This document shows positions 50,933 to 59,616 of a DNA stretch of 64,000 bases, piece by piece. The position numbers and the translations under genes were made by a program. The number at the start of each line of letters is the position of its first letter. Position 1 is the stretch's first letter. Source of the stretch: Oscillospiraceae bacterium CM (GTDB lineage Bacteria; Bacillota; Clostridia; Oscillospirales; Oscillospiraceae); contig CP072107.1 in assembly GCA_022870705.1 (NCBI GenBank), positions 680,501-744,500 on the forward strand, read 5' to 3'. Below the pieces are notes generated by a model that made no database searches, was not told the origin of the DNA, and saw nothing but the letters and a program-made list of their open reading frames with translations.

Positions 50933-52687
50933 ATGAGCGCCAAGCAGCAGAAAAGCCGGGCTTACCGCCTGCGCTTCACCGACGCGGAGCGCGCCGACCC
51001 GGAGCTTTCGCCCCATATCCGCAAAGCGGAGAAAGCGGCGGATAAGCTGGATGCGGCACAGGCGAAAATCCCAAAGAAGAAAGTTCTCCGCAAACAGCGC
51101 GTTTTTGATGACGCAAAAGTCAAGCCAAAAACGCGCTTGTATTTTGAGGAAATCGACAAGCCCAAACCGCCATCTAAGCTCACCCACGCGGTTCTTTCAG
51201 CACCGGCGCTGGAGGCCCACCGGCAGATCGGTAAGGTGGAACATGAAAATGTCGGCGTGGAGGCGGCCCATAAATTCGAGGTGGCGGCTGAATCGGGCGT
51301 CCGCGCGGTTCGTTCTATCCACCGCAGCCATGTGATTAAAGCTCATCGTACCACAGCCGCGCTGGAGAAGAAGGCGGATCGGGCCAACATCAGCATCCTG
51401 TATCAAAAAGCGCTGCGGGACAGTCCGCAGTTTTCCTCCAATCCGCTCTCCCGCTGGCAGCAGAAGCAGACCATCAAACGGCAGTACGCTGCCGCGAAAA
51501 GGGCCGGGCAGACAGCCGGAACCGCAAAAAAGACAGCCGAACGGACTGCAAAGGCGGCCAAGAAAACCGCCGAAGCCGCTCAAAAGACGGCGGCGTTCGC
51601 GGTGCGCAACTGGAAACCCATTCTCATTATCCTGGGCATCGCTTTGGCAGTCATGCTCATTTTCAATGCCATAGGCTCCTGCTCCGTCATGCTGCAAGGC
51701 GGCATGAATATGATCGTCGGCACCTCCTATACCGCCGAGGATGAGGATATTCTGGCTGCGGAGGCCCATTATATCGGTTTAGAGAGCGGCCTGCGTCAGA
51801 AACTCAGCAACATTGAACGAGATTACCCCGGCTATGACGAATACCGCTATGACCTTGCCGAGATCGGGCACGACCCTTTTGAGCTGATTTCCTATCTAAC
51901 GGCGCTGTATGAGGATTTTACCGCCGACGAGGTGCAATCAGCGCTGAGCGCCCTGTTTGACCGGCAATACAAGCTGACCGTCACAGAAACCGTAGAAACC
52001 CGCTACCGCACCGAGACACGCACGGACACATGGACGGAAACCGACCCTGTGACTGGCGAAACCGTCACCCATACGGACACTTATGAGGTGGAAGTACCCT
52101 ATGATTACTATATTCTGAACGTTGCGCTGACCAACAATGCGCTGTCGCGGATTGCAGCGGCAGACCTGGATACCGAAAAGCTGGAGCTTTACGCTGTTTA
52201 TCAGGAAATGCAGGGCAACAAGCCCTATCTGTTCGAGGGAAATATCTACGCGCATCCGGGAGAATACACCGATTACGAAATCCCCCCGGAGGCCCTTGCG
52301 GACGCCACCTTTGCGGCGCTCATTGCGGAGGCCGAGAAGTATCTGGGCTACCCTTATGTTTGGGGCGGCTCCAAGCCGTCTACCTCATTCGATTGCAGCG
52401 GCTTTGTCTGCTGGGTGCTGGACAACTCCGGCGTGTATCCCATGGGCCGGACAAACGCGCAGGGTATCTTCAACCAAACTACGCCCATTGCTCCCTCCGA
52501 GGCCAAGCCCGGCGACATTATCTTTTTCACCGGCACCTACGACAGTTCCGGGCCGGTATCTCATGTCGGAATTTATGTAGGCGACAACATGATGATACAC
52601 TGCGCCAGCGGCGGCGTGCAGTACGCGCGGATGGACACCAAGTATTGGACACAGCATTTTTATGCCTTTGGCAGACTTCCTCTTTAA
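50933..52687 (+). CDS. Membrane-bound NlpC/P60 hydrolase (CD1108 type)
   Basis: The 584-residue protein has a long basic, Ala/Lys-rich cytoplasmic part (about 1-225), a membrane helix (PILIILGIALAVMLIFN), a VirB8-like or spacer region and a C-terminal NlpC/P60 domain with the Cys-His pair (SFDCSGFVCWVLDNSG, PVSHVGIYVGDN, MIHCAS). It should open the cell wall for the transfer channel. ATG 50933 follows GAGGGGTGATC; GTG 50924 is a less likely start. Confidence 0.9.
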   Translation: MSAKQQKSRAYRLRFTDAERADPELSPHIRKAEKAADKLDAAQAKIPKKKVLRKQRVFDDAKVKPKTRLYFEEIDKPKPPSKLTHAVLSAPALEAHRQIGKVEHENVGVEAAHKFEVAAESGVRAVRSIHRSHVIKAHRTTAALEKKADRANISILYQKALRDSPQFSSNPLSRWQQKQTIKRQYAAAKRAGQTAGTAKKTAERTAKAAKKTAEAAQKTAAFAVRNWKPILIILGIALAVMLIFNAIGSCSVMLQGGMNMIVGTSYTAEDEDILAAEAHYIGLESGLRQKLSNIERDYPGYDEYRYDLAEIGHDPFELISYLTALYEDFTADEVQSALSALFDRQYKLTVTETVETRYRTETRTDTWTETDPVTGETVTHTDTYEVEVPYDYYILNVALTNNALSRIAAADLDTEKLELYAVYQEMQGNKPYLFEGNIYAHPGEYTDYEIPPEALADATFAALIAEAEKYLGYPYVWGGSKPSTSFDCSGFVCWVLDNSGVYPMGRTNAQGIFNQTTPIAPSEAKPGDIIFFTGTYDSSGPVSHVGIYVGDNMMIHCASGGVQYARMDTKYWTQHFYAFGRLPL

Positions 52688-52700
52688 GAAAGGAGAGGCT

Positions 52701-52946
52701 ATGAACCCGAAAATTGCAAAAATCAACGCCGAGATCGACAAGACCAAAGCGAAAATCTCCGAATTTCAAACCCGCTTGCGGGAGCTTGAACGGCAGCGAA
52801 CCGAGATTGAGAACACCGAAATCGTTGAGCTGGTACGTGGCGTGGACGCCACACCCCAGGAGCTGGCCGCGTTCATCCGGGCGTTCCGTGAGCAAAGCGG
52901 GACGCCCTCATTATTACAAAAACAGGAGGATCATCAAGATGAATAA
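52701..52946 (+). CDS. DUF4315-family coiled-coil protein
   Basis: The 81-residue protein is a coiled coil (AKINAEIDKTKAKISEFQTR, ELERQRTEIENTEIVELVRG) of the DUF4315 family, constant in these elements. Its role is unknown. GGAGAGG precedes ATG 52701 and it overlaps the next gene by 8 bases. Confidence 0.85.
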   Translation: MNPKIAKINAEIDKTKAKISEFQTRLRELERQRTEIENTEIVELVRGVDATPQELAAFIRAFREQSGTPSLLQKQEDHQDE

Positions 52947-53625
52947 GAAGAAATCCCGCTTTTTTATTACGTTGCTGGCCGTCATGCTTTGTATGACGGC
53001 TTTTTCATCCGTCGCTTACGCGAGCGGCGGGCCGGAAACCGAGGAACCTGTCACAACGGCTACGCCCGCGCCCAGCGAAACGCCAGTCATCGAGGAAGGC
53101 ACGCCTCTCGATGAGGACGGCAATCTCATCACCCGCGACTTGCTTTACGACAAGAACACCAATAAGCAGTTTATCGCCTTGGAAACCCGAAACGGCAAAA
53201 TTTTTTACATCGTTATCGACTACGACAAGCCGGTAGACGAGGATTTGGAGCAGTATCACGCTTACTTCCTCAATATGGTGGATGAACGGGATTTGCTGGA
53301 CATTGTTGAGGAAGATGATCTGACAGACGAAACTTCCTCTGCGATCACAGCGGAGCCGTCCCCGTCCCCAGAGCCGTCTTCCGATCCGGTAGATGAAGAA
53401 CCGGCACAGCAGAACAATACGGGCGGCATCGTAGCCGTCGTGCTGATCTTCGCGGTCATCGTCGGCGCTGCTGTGTATTTTCTAAAATTCCGCAAACCCA
53501 AACAATCCGTCAAGGGTAAATCCGATCTGGACGAATACGACTTTGGCGAGGATGAAGACGAACCCGACGATGCTATGGATGTGGAACCGGATGCCGGGCT
53601 GGAAACGGAGGATGAAGACCAGTGA
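52939..53625 (+). CDS. DUF4366 secreted membrane protein (CD1107 type)
   Basis: The 228-residue protein has a signal peptide (FFITLLAVMLCMTAFSSVAYA), an extracellular domain with RNGKIFYIVIDYDKPVDED, a Pro/Ser/Glu linker, a membrane helix (IVAVVLIFAVIVGAAVYFL) and an acidic cytoplasmic tail. It fits the DUF4366 family near VirB4 in Tn1549-like elements, probably an envelope part of the transfer machine. Confidence 0.85.
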   Translation: MNKKKSRFFITLLAVMLCMTAFSSVAYASGGPETEEPVTTATPAPSETPVIEEGTPLDEDGNLITRDLLYDKNTNKQFIALETRNGKIFYIVIDYDKPVDEDLEQYHAYFLNMVDERDLLDIVEEDDLTDETSSAITAEPSPSPEPSSDPVDEEPAQQNNTGGIVAVVLIFAVIVGAAVYFLKFRKPKQSVKGKSDLDEYDFGEDEDEPDDAMDVEPDAGLETEDEDQ

Positions 53626-53828
53626 GGTATTTTACCGACAGTCCCTATGAAAAAATGATGATGCAGACACCGAAACAGCGGCGGGAGGAAAACCCTCCCG
53701 CCACCCTTCCGCCCAGCCATCCCTGCTATGGCTGCGACCGATACAAGGGCGGCCGCTGTGCCGGTCCCTGCTACCGCAATCTGATTATTACCCCGAAGAA
53801 AAAGGAGGCTGAAAAATGCGACTTGTAA
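53622..53828 (+). CDS. Small Cys-rich protein
   Basis: The 68-residue basic protein has CYGCDRYKGGRCAGPC, a likely zinc-binding knuckle, after a Pro/Arg-rich start. The GTG at 53622 overlaps the DUF4366 stop, with GGAGG about 11 bases upstream; the end overlaps topB. It is not recognised beyond this; a small nucleic-acid-binding role is possible. Confidence 0.6.
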   Translation: MRYFTDSPYEKMMMQTPKQRREENPPATLPPSHPCYGCDRYKGGRCAGPCYRNLIITPKKKEAEKCDL

Positions 53829-55906
53829 TTGCTGAAAAGCCCAGCGTCGCGCAGTCCATCGCCGCCGTGATCGGCGCAAAGGAGCGCAAAGACGGCTATT
53901 TGCAGGGGAACGGAACTCTCGTGTCCTGGTGCATGGGGCATCTCATTGAGCTTGCTCCCGCCGACGCCTACGATCAAAAATACGCCAAATGGCGTCGGGA
54001 GGATTTGCCTATCCTGCCCGACCGTTGGCAGTATGTTGTCCCGAAAGGCAAGGAAAAACAACTCAATATCCTGCGTAACCTCATGTCTCGCAAGGACGTA
54101 GACGGTATCGTCTGCGCCACCGACGCCGGGCGTGAAGGAGAGCTTATCTTCCGGCTGGTGTATGCCTATTGCGGCTGCACGAAGCCCGTTCAAAGACTCT
54201 GGATTTCCTCAATGGAGGAAATCGCCATAGCCGAGGGTTTTCAAGCCCTGAAAGACGGCGCTGCCTACGATAACCTGTATCAATCGGCCCTGTGCCGCTC
54301 ACAGGCCGACTGGCTGGTGGGCATCAACGCCACCCGCCTGTTCTCCGTGCTGTACGGGCAGACTTTGAACGTGGGCCGGGTACAGTCCCCGACGCTGGCG
54401 ATGTTGGTAAATCGGGAGGCCGCTATCGCGGCTTTCAAGCCGACGCCCTTTTTCAATGTCACCATCGCCTTAAACGGTTTTGCCGCAGCAAGCGACCGGC
54501 TGGAGGATAAGGCCGAAGCCGAGAGGCTGCGTGCCGCCTGCCTTGACCAAATTGCCATTCTCAAAGCAGTGGAGCGCAAGGACAAATCCGAGCTGCCGCC
54601 CAAGCTCTACGACCTGACCACGCTCCAGCGGGAGGCCAACCGCCTGCACGGGTACACCGCCCAGCAGACGTTGGATTATGCGCAGAGCCTTTATGAAAAG
54701 AAGCTCTGCACTTACCCCCGCACCGACAGCCGGTATCTGACCGAGGATATGGCCGAAAAGCTGCCCGTGCTGGTCAATGCCACCGCCAAGGCCCTGCCCT
54801 TTATGAAAGGAACGGCGGTGTATATGAATCCGGCACAGGTGGTCAACAGCGCCAAGGTATCCGACCATCATGCCATCATCCCGACGCTGACCATGCGAGA
54901 AAGCGACCTGTCCGCGTTACCTGCCGGGGAACGCTCCATCCTGCATATGATCGCCGCCCGGCTGATCTGTGCCGTGGGCAACAAGCATGATTATTCCGAA
55001 ACCACCGTCACACTGGACTGCGCGGGCCATGCTTTCACCGCCAAGGGCAAAGCCATCCTCGCGCCCGGCTGGAAGGAGGCCGAAGGGCGGTTCAGGGAAA
55101 CCCTGAAGCAGCAGCCGGAGGACAGTAAAGAAGACGTGTCCAAGTCCCTGCCGGTGCTGACCGAGGGGCAGGAACTTGAGGTGATGGTTGCCGCCGTCAA
55201 GGAGGGGAAAACCACGCCGCCCAAGCATTTCACCGAGGATACGCTTTTATCTTCTATGGAAACTGCGGGCGCGGAGGATATGCCAGAAGATTCCGAACGT
55301 AAGGGTCTGGGCACACCTGCAACCCGTGCCGGTATCATCGAAAAGCTGGTGAAAACCGGCCTTGTGGAGCGCAAAACGGCCAAGAAAGTAAAATATATGC
55401 TGCCCACGGAAAAGGGAGCCGCCCTGATTGCCGTCCTGCCAGAAACGCTCAAATCCCCGGTGCTTACCGCCGATTGGGAAGAACAGCTAAAGCAGGTGGA
55501 GCGCGGCGCACTGGCAGCCACCGGCTTCATGAATGGCATCATCGCCATGACCGGCGAATTGGTGCAAACCTATGAACCGGACTCAGGCGTGGCGTTTCCC
55601 TCCGACAAGGAAACGATAGGCGTTTGCCCCCGTTGCGGAGGGCGTGTGACGGAGGGCAAAAAAGGCTTTTCCTGTGAAAACCGGACTTGTGGGTTTATCC
55701 TCTGGAAAGACAACCGCTTCTTTGCCGCCAAGAAAAAGGAGCTGACCAAGAAAATCGCCGCCGCGCTCTTAAAGGACGGGCGGGCGGCGCTGCCCGGCTG
55801 CCACTCTGAAAAGACCGGAAAGACCTACGATGCCGTAGTTGTGCTGGATGATACCGGTGGACAGTATGTGGGTTTCAAGCTGGAGTTTTCCGGCAAGAAG
55901 GAGTGA
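53816..55906 (+). CDS. topB: DNA topoisomerase III
   Basis: The 696-residue type IA topoisomerase has the Toprim domain (MRLVIAEKPSVAQSIAAVIG, ATDAGREGELIFRLVY), the catalytic tyrosine in CTYPRTDSRYLT (about 299), a KGLGTPATRAGIIEKL-like motif (RKGLGTPATRAGIIEKLVK) and a C-terminal zinc finger (CPRCGGRVTEGKKGFSC). Conjugative elements carry it to resolve transferred DNA. It overlaps the preceding gene by 13 bases. Confidence 0.95.
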   Translation: MRLVIAEKPSVAQSIAAVIGAKERKDGYLQGNGTLVSWCMGHLIELAPADAYDQKYAKWRREDLPILPDRWQYVVPKGKEKQLNILRNLMSRKDVDGIVCATDAGREGELIFRLVYAYCGCTKPVQRLWISSMEEIAIAEGFQALKDGAAYDNLYQSALCRSQADWLVGINATRLFSVLYGQTLNVGRVQSPTLAMLVNREAAIAAFKPTPFFNVTIALNGFAAASDRLEDKAEAERLRAACLDQIAILKAVERKDKSELPPKLYDLTTLQREANRLHGYTAQQTLDYAQSLYEKKLCTYPRTDSRYLTEDMAEKLPVLVNATAKALPFMKGTAVYMNPAQVVNSAKVSDHHAIIPTLTMRESDLSALPAGERSILHMIAARLICAVGNKHDYSETTVTLDCAGHAFTAKGKAILAPGWKEAEGRFRETLKQQPEDSKEDVSKSLPVLTEGQELEVMVAAVKEGKTTPPKHFTEDTLLSSMETAGAEDMPEDSERKGLGTPATRAGIIEKLVKTGLVERKTAKKVKYMLPTEKGAALIAVLPETLKSPVLTADWEEQLKQVERGALAATGFMNGIIAMTGELVQTYEPDSGVAFPSDKETIGVCPRCGGRVTEGKKGFSCENRTCGFILWKDNRFFAAKKKELTKKIAAALLKDGRAALPGCHSEKTGKTYDAVVVLDDTGGQYVGFKLEFSGKKE

Positions 55907-55911
55907 GCGCC

Positions 55912-56229
55912 ATGGCGAAAAACATGTCGGAGCAATTAGGCCCGGAAATCCCCATCAAGGAAAGAAAACTCCCGATGGGCTTGCCGGGCGTCAACCGCCG
56001 CATGGTATCGGGTTTTATGCTGGCAAACGGTTTTGTTCTGCTTGAAAGCGAGCGCGACCCGCAGGGCCGGTATTACGGCGGCGTCGGCATGGACGGCATG
56101 TATCTGAGAACGCCGCACATCTTCGCGCCGGTGCGGAGCGAGGCCGGGGAGATCCTCGCGTTCCGGGAGGTGCTTCCCGAACCCATCCCAACCCGGAAGC
56201 CGCCCCCGCGCGGCGGGCCGGAACGGTAA
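55912..56229 (+). CDS. Small element protein, unknown
   Basis: The 105-residue protein is not recognised. The middle has MGLPGVNRRMVSGFMLANGF and GRYYGGVGMDGMYLRTPHI; the tail is Pro/Arg-rich. ATG 55912 is 7 bases after AAGGAG. It follows topB within 6 bases and is probably cotranscribed. Confidence 0.6.
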   Translation: MAKNMSEQLGPEIPIKERKLPMGLPGVNRRMVSGFMLANGFVLLESERDPQGRYYGGVGMDGMYLRTPHIFAPVRSEAGEILAFREVLPEPIPTRKPPPRGGPER

Positions 56230-56242
56230 GGGGGAGTCTTGT

Positions 56243-56545
56243 ATGAAGCTCTCCCGTTACGAGCAGGAAACCATCATCAATTTCAACGAGGAAGAAGATA
56301 CGGCCAGCGTTTATACCCACAATCCGAAGCTGCGTGAGAAGCTGCTGCGCCTGACGGTCAAATACCCCGATAAAGTCAGGCTGGAGCGCCGGGAACCTCA
56401 TGGAGCCGCCAGTTTTATCGTTCCCAAAAGCTGCGTGTCTGTCCGGGAGCCGTACAGCGACACACGGCGGGCCGCCGATAGCAAGCGCGCAAAAGAAGCG
56501 AAAATACGCCCTCCCGACAGGAGCATACGATCCCAAAATGAATAG
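56243..56545 (+). CDS. Small element protein, unknown
   Basis: The 100-residue basic protein begins MKLSRYEQETIINFNEEED, has ASVYTHNPKLREKLLRLT and a conserved FIVPKSCVSVREP end. Similar short proteins occur in many clostridial elements under unhelpful names. The gap after it has a small GC hairpin (CCCCG..CGGGG, about 56573-56588) and the ribosome site of the next gene. Confidence 0.6.
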   Translation: MKLSRYEQETIINFNEEEDTASVYTHNPKLREKLLRLTVKYPDKVRLERREPHGAASFIVPKSCVSVREPYSDTRRAADSKRAKEAKIRPPDRSIRSQNE

Positions 56546-56629
56546 CGAGCGCGCTCCTGCATAGGTTTACCCCGGCCTGTGCGGGGCGTGCTGTTTTATT
56601 TTCCCGGATTCTGAAAGGAGCCAACAGAT

Positions 56630-57337
56630 ATGAGCGATTACACAAAAATGCGGTTTACCAGCACCGTGGACCCGGACAGAAGCGTAATTCTTACACTCCC
56701 CTCCAAAAAGGAGCAATTCCAAGAGGCTATGCGGAGCATCGGCGCGGAAACCATAGAAATGGGCTGCAAGGTCACTGATTTTACCAGCGATATTCCGGCG
56801 CTGGATCAGCTTCTGGCGGTCAATCCCGACGCTATAATAAATGCCACGCCGGATGAGCTGAATTATGCGGCGGCGAGGATCGCGGCACTGACACCGCCAG
56901 AACGAGAACTGCTAGACGCGGTTTCAGAAAGCCCCCTGCGTTTGCGGAAGCTGGAGCAGATCATCGACTTTAAGGAAAACAGCGAGTTTTTTCTGCTCAT
57001 TCCCGAGGCGAAAAACGCTGACACATTGGGCCGCTATTACGCCTATCAATCCGGTATGGTGGACATGCCGGAAAAATGGAAGGCAGCCATTGACTTTGAA
57101 AAGCTGGGCATGATTGCAGCCGAGGCGGAGCGCGGCGCGTTCACCGCACACGGTTATGTTCTGCCTACCGGCGACGAATGGACGCATTATTTTGAAAAGA
57201 ACCGTATCGTACCCGCAGCGCACCTCATTACTGGCGCGGAGATCAGGCCCTCCGTCAGAGAACGTTTGAATTCCTCAAAATCCAGACCGTCCGGATTGCC
57301 GAAGCATAAACACGGCACCCCCGATCACGAACGCTGA
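56630..57337 (+). CDS. ArdA-like antirestriction protein
   Basis: The 235-residue acidic protein shows the ArdA layout: SKKEQFQEAMRSIGAETIEM, DELNYAAARIAAL, AKNADTLGRYYAYQSGMVDM and a late FEKLGMIAAEAERGAFTAHG. ArdA mimics DNA and blocks type I restriction in a new host. A basic tail of about 30 residues is extra. AAAGGAG precedes ATG 56630. It is not proven here. Confidence 0.72.
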   Translation: MSDYTKMRFTSTVDPDRSVILTLPSKKEQFQEAMRSIGAETIEMGCKVTDFTSDIPALDQLLAVNPDAIINATPDELNYAAARIAALTPPERELLDAVSESPLRLRKLEQIIDFKENSEFFLLIPEAKNADTLGRYYAYQSGMVDMPEKWKAAIDFEKLGMIAAEAERGAFTAHGYVLPTGDEWTHYFEKNRIVPAAHLITGAEIRPSVRERLNSSKSRPSGLPKHKHGTPDHER

Positions 57338-57351
57338 AAGGAGGCAGCACT

Positions 57352-59382
57352 ATGGCTGACTATGATAAAAATAAAGACAGGCTAAAGGAAATCACCGACA
57401 GCATTGAGCAGGGCATCAAAGACCTGTTCCAGAGCGACAAATACATGGAATACCTGCGCACCATGAGCCGTTTTCACCACTATTCCCTTAACAATACTGT
57501 CCTGATTGCCATGCAGAAGCCTGACGCCACCCTTGTAGCAGGTTTCAACAAATGGCGCGACCAGTTTGAGCGTAATGTCAGACGCGGTGAAAAAGGGATT
57601 AAAATTATCGCTCCTACGCCTTTTAAGAAGAAAATCGAGCAGGAAAAGCTCGACCCGGATACCCACGCCCCCGTCCTGAACCCGGACGGCAGCATCGTCA
57701 TGGAGGAAAAGGAAATCAAAATCCCCATGTACAAAGTGGTGTCCGTATTTGATGTGTCGCAAACCGAGGGTAAGCCGCTGCCCCAGCTTGCCAGCAACCT
57801 CACCGGTAATGTGCAACAATATGAGGTTTTCATGGAGGCACTGCGGCGTTCCTCTCCCGTACCGATAGGCTTTGAGCGCATCGCAGATAATTCGGACGGC
57901 TATTTCAGTCTGACCGACCAGCGAATCGCCATCCGGGAGGGCATGAGCGAGGTGCAGACCGTTTCTGCGGCCATCCACGAAATCGCCCACTCCAAGCTGC
58001 ACAACCGGGAGCAGGCGCAGCTTGCCGCTGCCCAGGGCGATGAAACCGCCGAGCCGCCCAAGCCTAAAGACCGCCGTACTGAGGAAGTGGAAGCCGAAAG
58101 CATTTCCTTTGCTGTCTGCGCCTACTACGGTATCTCCACAGGAGAAAACAGCTTCGGGTATATCGCATCATGGAGTAAGGATAAGGAACTGCTGGAGCTG
58201 CGGGCTTCTCTGGAAACCATCAATAAGACCGCTTCCGGCTTCATCAGCGATATTGACCGCAATTTTGCAGAGATCGCCAAGGAGCGCGGCATCGACCTGT
58301 CCGCGCCGGAGCAGCAGCCGGAGTCTACCCCTGAACAATCTGCCAAGGAGCCGCAAATCACCATTTCCGATCATACTGAAACCGTTTCCCCATCATTCAC
58401 GCCGGAATCGCCCGCCGCTGCGTCCAGCTATGAGGAATCCAGCCCCTCGCCGGGTACGTCTGAACTCTCCGACCCAGATGTATATCCGATGCCCGACCTC
58501 ACGCTAACGATTGCCGACCGGGATGCCTATGGGTATACCGAAGATGACATGCTTCCTCTCTCTGCTGATCGCGCTGCGGAGCTGTATGAAAAAGATTTCA
58601 CTGTTTATATGCTTTATGACGGAAACGGCGCTGGCATGGCCTTTGATCGTGACGATATCGACGGCCATACCGGAATGTTCGGCATTAACCGTGAGGAATG
58701 GGAGGAAAGCCAGGAATACTTATCACTCATCGAGGGACGCGAGATGTCGCAGAAAGAACTTGAAAACAGCTTCTTGAACAATCCCGCCGACGCTTTTGCT
58801 ATCTATCAGCTCAAACGCACGGAGGAAACGCGGGATTTCCGCTTTGAACCTCTGGAACGCTTGCAAGCGGTGGGCCTGACCGTGGAACGCGAAAATTATG
58901 AGCTGGTCTATACCGATGGCTTTACCAAGTTTGAAGGTACACGGGATAGATTGGAGGATTTATTTGACCGTTTCAACAATGACCATCCCAAAGACTTTCA
59001 TGGTCATAGCTTATCCGTCAGCGACATCATTGCCCTAAAGCAGAGCGGAAAGTTATCCTATCATTACGTTGACCGGTTCGATTTCGCGGAGCTGCCGAAT
59101 TTCGCAAGGCCGGAAAACTACCTCAAAAACGCCGAAATGGCGATGGAGGACGATTACGGCATGATTGATGGGATCGTCAACAACGGCAAGCATCCCAGCG
59201 TCGCGGAACTGGAGTCCCAGGTCAAGGCGGGCGGGCAGATTTCCCTTTCCGACCTTGCGCGGGCAGTCCATGACGAGCGCGCGGAAAAGCGGCCCTCTGT
59301 TCTGGAGCAGCTCAAAATGCCGCCTGCGAAACAGGCGCATCATAAAACAGCACCCTCAAAGGGCGCGGAAATGGAGAGATAA
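57352..59382 (+). CDS. ArdC-like protein with zincin motif and YodL-type domains
   Basis: The 676-residue protein begins with an ArdC-type ssDNA-binding domain (about 1-130, HHYSLNNTVLIAMQKP), then an ImmA/IrrE-like zinc-metalloprotease motif AAIHEIAHSKLHN (about 205), a Pro/Ser-rich linker (about 320-385) and C-terminal YodL/LPD-like domains (DFTVYMLYDGNGAGMAFDRD, LVYTDGFTKFEGTRD). Such proteins guard entering DNA or cut host factors; the target is unknown. GAAAGGAGG precedes ATG 57352. Confidence 0.8.
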   Translation: MADYDKNKDRLKEITDSIEQGIKDLFQSDKYMEYLRTMSRFHHYSLNNTVLIAMQKPDATLVAGFNKWRDQFERNVRRGEKGIKIIAPTPFKKKIEQEKLDPDTHAPVLNPDGSIVMEEKEIKIPMYKVVSVFDVSQTEGKPLPQLASNLTGNVQQYEVFMEALRRSSPVPIGFERIADNSDGYFSLTDQRIAIREGMSEVQTVSAAIHEIAHSKLHNREQAQLAAAQGDETAEPPKPKDRRTEEVEAESISFAVCAYYGISTGENSFGYIASWSKDKELLELRASLETINKTASGFISDIDRNFAEIAKERGIDLSAPEQQPESTPEQSAKEPQITISDHTETVSPSFTPESPAAASSYEESSPSPGTSELSDPDVYPMPDLTLTIADRDAYGYTEDDMLPLSADRAAELYEKDFTVYMLYDGNGAGMAFDRDDIDGHTGMFGINREEWEESQEYLSLIEGREMSQKELENSFLNNPADAFAIYQLKRTEETRDFRFEPLERLQAVGLTVERENYELVYTDGFTKFEGTRDRLEDLFDRFNNDHPKDFHGHSLSVSDIIALKQSGKLSYHYVDRFDFAELPNFARPENYLKNAEMAMEDDYGMIDGIVNNGKHPSVAELESQVKAGGQISLSDLARAVHDERAEKRPSVLEQLKMPPAKQAHHKTAPSKGAEMER

Positions 59383-59384
59383 AT

Positions 59385-59615
59385 ATGGGGAAATTCACTG
59401 TTGAAGAAATCAACCTGATGTGCATCTACGGCACCGGCACCCGCTTAGGGCTGATTGTGGGGCTTGAAGCCATGTCCAGCCATCTGGAGCCGGACGAAAC
59501 GGAGCTTTTAGAATTAACGCGTTCCGTCACGGAAAAGCTGCGCGGCATGAGCGACGAGGAATACGCCGGTCTTTCTGAAACGCTCATTCCCGACTATGAG
59601 GAACAGGAGGAATAA
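59385..59615 (+). CDS. Transposon-transfer assisting family protein
   Basis: The 76-residue acidic helical protein begins MGKFTVEEINLMCIYGTGTR, the mark of the transposon-transfer assisting (TTRAP) family, which is widespread in these elements. The mechanism is unknown. It starts 2 bases after the ArdC-like gene and ends one base before the giant gene. Confidence 0.85.
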   Translation: MGKFTVEEINLMCIYGTGTRLGLIVGLEAMSSHLEPDETELLELTRSVTEKLRGMSDEEYAGLSETLIPDYEEQEE

Positions 59616-59616
59616 C